Assembly: GCA_964455975.1 (NCBI GenBank)
Contig: CAYVYP010000019.1
Coordinates: forward strand, 1 to 23,439
Reading direction: 5' to 3'
Origin: JAETTH01 sp964455975
GTDB taxonomy: Bacteria; Bacillota; Clostridia; TANB77; CAG-508
Length of the DNA stretch: 23,439 nucleotides
Shown: positions 1-9,000 of the stretch, one piece after another
Numbering within the stretch: the stretch's first letter is position 1
Layout: each line of letters opens with the position of its first letter
Program-made: the position numbers and the translations under genes
The notes under the pieces: model-generated
Databases searched by the model: none
What the model saw: only the letters and a program-made list of their open reading frames with translations
What the model was told of the DNA's origin: nothing

Positions 1-2031
1 GCAGTAAAAGTAACATATGATAATAATTATTTAAGTGAAAATTTATGGACAGATACAGATGACTTAGGAAGATACTATTCTGCAGCAACATCACCATCAG
101 CTAAAATAAACACAAAAGACACATCAGTAACAAATGGTTATGCAGTAGAACTTACAATGAACGCAGGAACTGGAGGAGGACCATATTATGCACCACCAGC
201 AGCATTAACATCAGGAACAACATATACATGGAGTATATATGTAAAAGCAAGTAGCAATAAAACATTAACAATAGGACAAGAACAGGCTGGAACTAAAGTA
301 GTAAATGTAACAACATCATGGCAAAAAATAACACATACATTTACAGCTAATAGTTACCAATATATAGCTTTTGTATTTTATTTAGCAAGTGGAAGTACAT
401 GGACAGCAGGGGATAAAATATATGTACATTCACTAGAAATAAAGCAAGGAAATTATACAGATTCTTCTACAGTAGATAAAGGATATGCATCACAATTAGG
501 AACCTTAGGTTCACCAACAAGAACAGGATATACATTTGCAGGTTGGTTTACAGCACCAACAGGAGGAACACAAATATCAAATGCGACAACAACACCAGCC
601 TCAAATACAAGTTATTATGCACATTGGACAATAAATAGTTATACAGTATATTATAATGGAGGAACAGTACAAACACAAACCAAAATGTATAATGAAAAAT
701 TAGGAACATTACCAACAGTTTCATATGCAGGATATACATTTGATGGATGGTTTACTCAAATGAGTGGAGGAACAAAAGTAACTTCAGAAATGAGAGTTAC
801 AAATAATGTATCATATTATGCAATGTCAAGTAAAACGGTAACTGCAACAAGAAGATGGTGGGCTAATGGAACAGAATATTATTATGGAACAGCATATATA
901 GATTATACTGGGACTCAAATAAATGCGCAAATAGACATAGGAGGTTCATATACACCATCTGGATGGACATTTAGAGGATATTCAACAGATTCAGCAGGAA
1001 ATGCTGGAATAAATATAAGTGGAAATGTAGTTAGTACAAGTTCTGATATAACAGTATACGCATCATATAGTAAAACAGTAACAGTAACAAAAAGATGGTG
1101 GCTTAATGGAACAAAAACATATACAGGAACAGCATATTTAGATTTTGCAGGAAATACTATAAATGCAGCAATTAATGTAGGAAGCTCATATACTCCATCT
1201 GATTGGGTATTTAGAGGATATTCAACATCAGATGCAGGAAATGCGACAATAACTGTAGGAGATACAACCGTATATGCTATAAGTGATACAACAGTATATG
1301 CATCATATATAGATTCAGTTATTATAACAATATTTCCAAATGGAGGAGAAGGAAATAGTACTACACTTATGGGAGCAAAATATTTATCATATACTAATGC
1401 AGTAATAGGAGCAAGTCTTACAATGCCAACATCTGGATTTACAAAACCAGGATATACATTAAGTGGATTCTCTACAAATTCTAGTGCGCTATTTTATACT
1501 TATAAAGCAGGAAATACTTATACTTTTACAGAAATTACAACATTATATGCAACATATTATTCAGAAAAACAAAGATTTTTAGATGATTTATATTTAAGAG
1601 CATTTAATAGAGGTATAGATGATGTTGGGAAAAATACATGGATGAATGTTTTAAATAGTAATACAAAAGATAACGGAATAATTCATGTAATGAAAGGAAT
1701 TATTAGATCAAATGAAGCAAGAGGATTAAAGAGTGATGATAATAATTTTGCAACAGGTATATATTATTATTCAGATATAAATTCTTTTGTACAATATTGT
1801 TATAAAATTATATTAGGAAGAGATGCTGATGCTGGAGGATTAGCAAATTGGGCATTGCCATTAACTAATGGAGGAACAAAGATATATTTAAGTGCTATGA
1901 TGAATGCAGGAGATACGAAATTCACAACATGTATAGGAGTTGAAGACCCTAATAATGCAATAGAAACAGTATTAAATGGAATGTGTTCTAGTGGAGAAGC
2001 AGCAAACTTTAGAAATAGGTATAGTTGGTAA
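1..2031 (+). CDS. Large repeat-containing surface protein, C-terminal part (5' end outside window)
   Basis: The frame is open from base 1, so the ATG at 157 is probably internal; 676 residues are visible. Residues about 50-155 look like a carbohydrate-binding type beta-sandwich. Two Listeria-Bacteroides/InlB B-repeat-like units follow (about 174-280, with GYTFAGWFT and GYTFDGWFT cores). Next come two copies of an about 79-residue repeat (about 280-358 and 359-438) with the RRWW/KRWW and WxFRGYST motifs, then a third degenerate InlB-like unit (about 440-520). The C-terminus (about 521-676) has two DUF4214-like lobes (FLDDLYLRAFNRG; YKIILGRDADAGGLANW). This is the build of an extracellular adhesin or matrix protein; no LPXTG or membrane anchor is visible at the C-terminus. 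Composition is rich in Thr, Ser, Tyr and Gly, unlike the Lys/Glu/Ile-rich cytosolic neighbours. The substrate is unknown. The family assignments are from motif recognition only. Confidence 0.85.
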   Translation, partial: AVKVTYDNNYLSENLWTDTDDLGRYYSAATSPSAKINTKDTSVTNGYAVELTMNAGTGGGPYYAPPAALTSGTTYTWSIYVKASSNKTLTIGQEQAGTKVVNVTTSWQKITHTFTANSYQYIAFVFYLASGSTWTAGDKIYVHSLEIKQGNYTDSSTVDKGYASQLGTLGSPTRTGYTFAGWFTAPTGGTQISNATTTPASNTSYYAHWTINSYTVYYNGGTVQTQTKMYNEKLGTLPTVSYAGYTFDGWFTQMSGGTKVTSEMRVTNNVSYYAMSSKTVTATRRWWANGTEYYYGTAYIDYTGTQINAQIDIGGSYTPSGWTFRGYSTDSAGNAGINISGNVVSTSSDITVYASYSKTVTVTKRWWLNGTKTYTGTAYLDFAGNTINAAINVGSSYTPSDWVFRGYSTSDAGNATITVGDTTVYAISDTTVYASYIDSVIITIFPNGGEGNSTTLMGAKYLSYTNAVIGASLTMPTSGFTKPGYTLSGFSTNSSALFYTYKAGNTYTFTEITTLYATYYSEKQRFLDDLYLRAFNRGIDDVGKNTWMNVLNSNTKDNGIIHVMKGIIRSNEARGLKSDDNNFATGIYYYSDINSFVQYCYKIILGRDADAGGLANWALPLTNGGTKIYLSAMMNAGDTKFTTCIGVEDPNNAIETVLNGMCSSGEAANFRNRYSW

Positions 2032-2040
2032 CAAATATCA

Positions 2041-2065
2041 AAAACGGTGCAATTGCACCGTTTTT
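2041..2065 (+). terminator. Rho-independent terminator after the surface-protein gene
   Basis: A perfect dyad (AAAACGGTGC, AATT loop, GCACCGTTTT) begins 9 bases after the stop codon and ends in a T-run. It is symmetrical enough to work on both strands. Confidence 0.9.
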
Positions 2066-2126
2066 GTGTTCTATTAGGAATTTTTTAAAAGCTATTATAA
2101 TACAATAATATAGAGGTGTATTAATA

Positions 2127-2848
2127 GTGATAGTAATGAGAAAAAAGAGAATATTATTGTTATTTCGGACTGGTTTTTATATCTTTATTTGGAGGTACTT
2201 TAATACATAGTGTAATAAAAAATGAGACAATACAAACAACTGCGCTTCCAGTAACAAATAAAGTAATTGTTTTAGATGCAGGACATGGACGGGGAAGATA
2301 AAGGTGCAAGTAGTAAAGATGGAGTGACAGAGGCTGATATTAATTTAAAAATAGTTTTAAAATTGCAAAATTTATTAGAACAAAGTGGAACAACAGTAAT
2401 ACTTACAAGGTCTGATGAAAATGCAATTTATGAGTTAGATAAAAAAACATTAAGAGAAAAAAAGGTATCAGATATAAAAAATAGGGTTAAAATAGGAAAT
2501 ACATCTAAAGCTGACGTGTTTGTTTCTGTTCATTTAAATAAAATACCACAAAGCCAGTATTATGGTTGGCAAACTTTTTATAAAAATAAAGATGAAGATA
2601 GTATGAATTTAGCAAAAAGTATTCAACAAAATTTGAATGAAGCAATTCAAAAAGAAAATAAAAGAGAGTCTTTAAAAATAAGTGGAATTTACATTGTAGA
2701 TAATGTGGAAATTCCAATATCTATTGTAGAATGTGGCTTTTTATCTAATGAAGAAGAAGAAAAAAATCTACAGAAAGATGAATACCAAGATAAACTTGCA
2801 TGGGGAATTTATACTGGCATTATGGATTATTTTTATAACTTTAAATAA
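2127..2848 (+). CDS. cwlD: CwlD-like N-acetylmuramoyl-L-alanine amidase, split by two +1 shifts at CGG
   Basis: Amidase_3 family: a zinc enzyme cleaving the lactam/amide bond between N-acetylmuramic acid and L-Ala. CwlD family members act on spore cortex peptidoglycan. The GTG start at 2127 lies 8 bases after GAGGTG (2113-2118); an ATG at 2136 is too far from it. Reading through needs +1 shifts at CGG 2166-2168 and CGG 2290-2292; the product is then 239 aa, close to Bacillus CwlD (about 237). Residues about 5-28 form a signal/membrane anchor. Family motifs in order are VLDAGHGGEDKGA (first zinc His; second site gives the conserved second Gly), VSVHLN (zinc His) and IVECGFLSN (catalytic Glu). 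Without shifting, the product stops 25 codons into the gene. The second half lacks its own start near a ribosome site, so two separate genes are unlikely. Function is known for the family; the decoding is inferred. Confidence 0.85.
2166..2169 (+). other. +1 shift site 1, TTT CGG A, in cwlD
   Basis: In the upstream frame the codon is CGG; the unshifted frame ends at a TAG 14 codons later. Dropping the C (GGA, Gly) continues the hydrophobic anchor (LLFGLVFISLFGG) straight into the amidase domain. Confidence 0.88.
2290..2293 (+). other. +1 shift site 2, GGA CGG G, in cwlD
   Basis: The CGG falls inside the zinc-binding motif. Read as CGG GGA AGA TAA it stops at once; read as C-GGG GAA GAT it gives GHGGED, the family consensus, so Gly is the expected residue here. 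Confidence 0.93.
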
Positions 2849-2861
2849 TATAAATTAGAAT

Positions 2862-3015
2862 AAATTTCACTCTTTTGGGAAAAACTAGAATTAAAAATAG
2901 TATTGTTCAGACTAATTACAAATATTTTAGTAATTAGTAAGTATATATACTTACTAATTTATAACTTAGTTTAAACAGTAACTTAAAATAGTTTTAAACT
3001 TAAGGAGTGAAATTT
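2862..3015 (+). promoter_or_regulatory. Structured leader that can hide the ribosome site of the glucan synthase gene
   Basis: Bases 2862-2875 pair with 3002-3015 (14 pairs, one G-U), covering the whole AAGGAGTG ribosome site just before the TTG start at 3018. Inside it, 2881-2887 pairs with 2989-2995, 2902-2907 with 2974-2979, and a 9-bp hairpin (2911-2919 with 2930-2938) overlaps a perfect 28-bp palindrome (2932-2959), so those two are mutually exclusive. The nested order suggests a regulatory RNA. The region is AT-rich, so some helices may be chance; I recognise no known riboswitch class. The palindrome could instead be a DNA operator. Confidence 0.45.
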
Positions 3016-3017
3016 TT

Positions 3018-6000
3018 TTGAAAAAATATAAAGTATTAAATATAAAAGGTAGCATTTTAGATAAAAATCAATTAGAAAACTATTTAGAAAAAATAGCATC
3101 TGATCATATTATTTCTAAAAATTCAGATAAATACACATACCCAATATACAGGCTAGAAAAAAATTTAGAGGTTATAACAAAAGTATATAACCTTTTAAAC
3201 GAGCATTTAAAATTGGGAATAAATATTCACCCAGCAGGAGAATGGTTATTAGATAATTATTATATTATAGAACAGACCACAAAAGAAATTAAACAAGATT
3301 TAAGTTTAAAAAAGTATACAAATTTTTTGGGTATTTCAAATGGCCAATATAAAGGTTTTGCAAGAATTTATGTTTTGGCTTCTCAAATTGTTGCATATAC
3401 TGGAAGCAAAATAACTAAAGAAACATTAGAAGATTTTTTAAAAAGTTATCAAAGCAAAAAAACACTTACAATGGAGGAAATATGGAGCATTGGTGTGTTT
3501 ATGCAAATAGCAATAATTGAAAATATAAGAGAAATTTCAGAAAAAATTTATCAAAGTCAAATTCAAAAATATAAGGTAGAATCAATTGTTGAAAGATATG
3601 TAGATAAAAAAGAAAAAATCAAATTTAAAGAAAGAATGGAAACTAATAGATGGGTAGATTATGAAGAAGTAAAATATTCTTTTGTAGAATATATGTCATA
3701 TAAATTAAAAAAATATGGTAAAGAAGGAATAAAGTATGAAAAGGTTTTAGAACAAGAGGTATTAAAAACAGGAAATACAGTTGCAGATATTATTAAAAAA
3801 GAACATTTTGCTATAGCAATTCAAAAAGTAGAAATGGGAAATTTAATAAAAAGTATAAAAGAAATTTCTAGAATTAATTTTCTAGAGATTTTTGAACATG
3901 TAAATGGTGTAGAAGAAATTTTAAAAAAAGACCCTGCAAATATATATGAAAAAATGGATTATAAAACAAAAGCATATTATAGAAATAAAATAAAAGAAAT
4001 TTCTAAAAAAACAAAGATTTCTGAAATATATATAGCAGAAAAAGTACTAGAATTTAGCTTGAATAAGAAAGAAAAGTTAGAAAGAGAAAATGTAAATTTA
4101 GAAAAAAATTTAAAAGAAGCAAAAAAAATTCATATAGGATATTATTTAATAGATGAAGGAATAAATACATTACTTCGGTAGTTTGGGTATAAAAAATAAA
4201 GTAAAATCAAATAAAACTAAAGAAAAATTATATTTAAGCTCTTTATTTTTATTTGGATTTATTATTAGTATTTTAATAGGAATATATATGAACTATCAAA
4301 CAAGAAATATTTTAATATCTGTTATATTTGCTATACTAATATTTATCCCTGTTTTAGAAATTGTAAAACAAATAATGCAATTTATATTAGGAAAAATTAT
4401 TAAACCAAAATTAATACCGAAAATGGATTTAGAAGAAGGAATAGAAGATAGTCAAGCTACTTTTGTAGTAATTCCTACAATAATAAACAATAGTAAAAAA
4501 GTAAGAGAAATGTTTAAAAAGTTAGAAGTATATTATTTGGCAAATAAATCAGATAATATATATTTTGCACTTTTAGGAGATTGCTCATCTCGGTAAAAAT
4601 GAAACAGAAGAGTTTGATAAAGAAGTAGAAATTGCTGGAATAGAAGAAACAATAAAATTAAATGAAAAATATAAAGATGAAAAAATGCCTAAATTTCATT
4701 TTATATATAGGAAAAGATTATGGAATAATAATGAAAAAATGTATTTAGGGTGGGAACGTAAAAGAGGGTTATTAAACCAATTTAATGAATATCTTTTACA
4801 AAATATTAAAAATCCATTTTTAATAAATACACTAGAAGAAGTAAAATTAGAAAATAAATTACAAAAAATAAAATATATAATAACATTAGATGCAGATACA
4901 GAGCTAGTTTTAAATACAGGGTTAGAATTAATTGGTGCAATGGAACATATTTTAAATAAACCAGTACTAGATGAAAATAAAAATATAGTAGTAGAAGGTC
5001 ATGCCTTAATGCAACCAAGAGTGGGAATAGATTTAGTATCTTGTAAAAAAAGTCTTTTTTCAAAAATTCTTTCTGGTTTACCTGGTACAGATTCATATAC
5101 AAATGCAATATCAGATACGTACCAAGATAATTTTGATGAGGGTAGTTTTACTGGAAAAGGAATTTACAATTTAAATGTTTTTTCAAGGGTACTTGCTAAT
5201 GAATTTCCAGAAAATTTAATTTTAAGCCACGATTTATTAGAAGGTTGTTATTTAAGATGTGCACTAGTAAGTGATATAATGCTTTTAGATGGTTTCCCAA
5301 GTAAATATTTAAGTTATATGGCAAGACTTTCTAGATGGATTAGAGGAGATTTTCAAATTGTAAGATGGCTTGGAAATAAGATAGAAAACAAAAACCAAGA
5401 AATAAAACAAAATCCATTAGGATTTTTTTGCAAATACAAAATACTAGATAATTTATTTAGGGCAATTACAGAAATATTAATTATTATAACAACTATAGGG
5501 CTTATTTTAACTAAACAAATATTAAATATTAAAATTTGGCCAATTATAACTATATTATTTTTGCCTATTTTCATATCAAGCATATTAGATATATTAAATA
5601 AAATAATTTATAAAAAAGCAGGAAATGAAAAGCAAAAAACCTTTTCAAATAATATTAGTAGTATAAATAAAATATTTTTAACAGCTTTTATAAATATTGG
5701 TTCATTACCATATAAAGCATATATAAGTTTAGTTTCAATTAGTAAAACAATATATAGGCTTTTAGTAAGTAAGCAAAATTTATTAGAGTGGTTAACAGCA
5801 GAAGAAGCGGAAAAACAAGCAAAAACAGATTTAAAATCATATTATAAAACAATGTTTCCAAATGTAATATTAGGTGTTTTGGCAGTAGCATATATATGTA
5901 TCTTTAAACTAAAATTAGAAAGCATTTTTATATTTATAGTATCTTGTATATGGCTTATTTCTCCAAGCTTTTTCTGGTATTTAAGTAAGGATATATTAAA

Positions 6001-9000
6001 AATAAACGATAAAATATCAAAAAAAGATAGAGAAAATATATTAAAATTAGGAGAAGATACTTGGGAATATTTTAAAGATTTTTTAACAGAAAAATATAAT
6101 TTTTTAATTCCAGATAATTACCAAGAAGATAGAGTAAACAAAATAGTAGAAAGAACCTCTTCTACTAATATTGGTCTTAGTTTACTAGCAGTAATATCTG
6201 CATATGATTTAGGCTATATAACAAAAGATGAAACTTTAAAACTTTTAAATAGCATATTACAAACAATAGAAAAACTTTCAAAATGGAATGGTCATTTATA
6301 TAATTGGTATAATATAGTAACATTAGAAGCCTTAAATCCAAAATATATTTCTACTGTAGATAGCGGAAATTTTGTTGCATATATGTATGTAGCAAAAAGC
6401 TTTTTTGAAAAAGAAATAGAAAAAGATGATAAAAATGAAAAGCTTAAAATTGATTTAAGTATAATAAATAAAATTATTGAAAATACAAATTTTTCTTTAT
6501 TATATGATTATGATAAGAGAATATTTTCAATTGGTTTTAATATAGAAGAAAACAAATTAACAGATTCATATTATGATTTGTTAGCATCTGAGGCAAGAAC
6601 TGCTTCATATATAGCAATAGCAAAAAAAGATATACCATATAAACATTGGTATAATTTAAGTAGAACTTTAACTTGTTTAAATAAATATAAAGGACTAGTA
6701 TCTTGGTCTGGAACTGCATTTGAATATTTAATGCCAAATATAATTATGCCAAAATATGAAGGAAGTTTATTAGATGAATCTTGCAGGTTTATGATTGAAA
6801 GTCAAAAGGAATATTGCAAAAAATTAGGTATACCATGGGGTATAAGTGAGGCTGCATTTAATATAAAAGATTTAAATTCGAATTATCAATATAAAGCATT
6901 TGGAATACCATGGCTTGGACTAAAAAGAGGTTTAGCAGATGAAATGGTAGTTTCTAGTTACGGTAGTATTTTAGCTCTTACTGAAGATACAAAAAATGTA
7001 ATAGAGAATATCAAAAGATTAGAAAAGCTAAATATGTATGGAAAATATGGAATGTATGAATCCATAGATTTTACAAATTCTAGATTAAATATTAAAGAAA
7101 AATATAGTGTAGTAAAAACATATATGGCACATCATCAAGCATTAATACTATTATCTATAAATAATTATATTAATGATGAAATATTGGTAAAAAGGTTTAA
7201 AGATATTCCACAAATAGAAGCACAAGATATTTTACTTCAAGAAAGAATGCCTGAAAATGTAATAATAACAAAAGAACAAAAAGAAAAACCAGAAAAAATT
7301 AAATATAAAGATTATGAAGAATATTCACAAAGAGTATATACTAAAGTTGAAAATAATTTGAATATAGCAAATGTAATTGCTAATGAAAATTATTCAATAA
7401 TTTGTGATGAAAAACAAAAAGGGTATAGCAAATATAAGAATATTTTGATTAATAGATTTAAACAAACAGATGAAGAAGAACAAGGAATCTTCTTTTATAT
7501 AAAAAATATTAAAACAAAAAGAATATGGTCTACTTCTAGATTAAGCTTTTTAGGAAAGCCAGATAAATATCAAATTTGTTTTTCTGAAGATAAAAATAAA
7601 ATGACAAGAATTGACGGAAATATGGAAACTATTTTAGAAACTACAATAGGAATAAATGAGCCAGTAGAAATAAGAAAATTACAAATACAAAATAATGGGT
7701 TAGAAGATGAAATATTAGAAATAACTAGCTTTTTAGAACCGATATTATCAAGTAGTAAGCAAGATTATGCACATAAAGCATTTAATAATTTATTTTTGAT
7801 TTATGAATATAATCCTGATAATGGTAATTTTATTATAAAAAGAAAAAGGAGAATGCAAAATGAAGAAGATTATTATCTAGCAGTTAACTTATACACAGAA
7901 AATGAAACAATTGGGGATATCGAATATGAAATAGATAAAGAAAAGTTTATAGGAAAGGTAAATTTAGGACTTCCAGAAACAATTGAAAGTTCAAAACCAC
8001 TTTCTTCAAAAATAGGATTAACAATAGACCCAATTTTAGCAATGAAAAAAAGTTTGAAAATACCAAAAGGAAAAAAAATAACATTAAATCTTTTAATGTC
8101 AGTTGGAAATGATAAAAATGAAGTTCTAGAAAATTTAGAAAAATACAAATCACAAGAAAATATTCAAAAAACATTTGAACTTTCAAAAGCAAGAGTTGAA
8201 GCGGAGAATAGATATTTAGAATTAAAAGGCAAAGATATTGAAACATATCAAAATATACTAGCATATTTGATTTTTCAAAATCCATTAAAAAAATTATATT
8301 TAAAGAATTTAGCAACTAAAAATTATTCACAAACAGAACTTTGGAAATATGGAATTTCAGGAGATTTACCAATTTGGCTTGTTAAAATAGATAACCAAAA
8401 TGACATTGAAGTTTTAGAAGAAATATTAAAAGCATATGAGTTTTATAAAATAAAAAATATTAATATAGATTTAGTTATATTAAATGAAGAAAAATATAGT
8501 TATGAGTCATACACAAAAGATGCAATAGAAAATGCAATTTCAAATAAGCATATGTCATATTTAAAAAATATTAAAGGTGGAATTTTTGTATTATATGCAG
8601 AAGATATTGAAGATAAAAATTTATTTGAATTTAGAGCAAATTTAATAACAAATGCTAAAATAGGAAATTTAGGATTATGGCTAAAAGAAACTGAAGCAGA
8701 ATATTTAGAAACTTTAAAAAATATTGGATATGACACAATTTTACCAGCTATTTCAGAAGAAAGTGTTTTAGATAATCAGTTAGAAGAAGAAAAATTAAAA
8801 TATTATAATGAATATGGTGGATTTTCTGAAGATGGAAGAGAATATAAAATAAGAGTAAATAAAAAAGAAAAGTTGCCAACTGTATGGAGTATGTGTTTGG
8901 CAAATCCAAACTTTGGAACAATTGTAACGCAAAATATGGGAGGATATACTTTTAGCAAAAATAGTAGATTAAATAGATTAACAGCATGGTCTAATAATAG

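Noticed and set aside
836..1680. CGG triplets inside the surface-protein gene as further shift sites
   Set aside because: Both (ACG GTA near 836; AAC GGA near 1674) are out of frame and the reading frame is unbroken.
2932..2959. Rho-independent terminator after cwlD
   Set aside because: The palindrome is nearly all A/T and is not followed by a T-run, so it is a better operator or RNA-switch candidate than a terminator.
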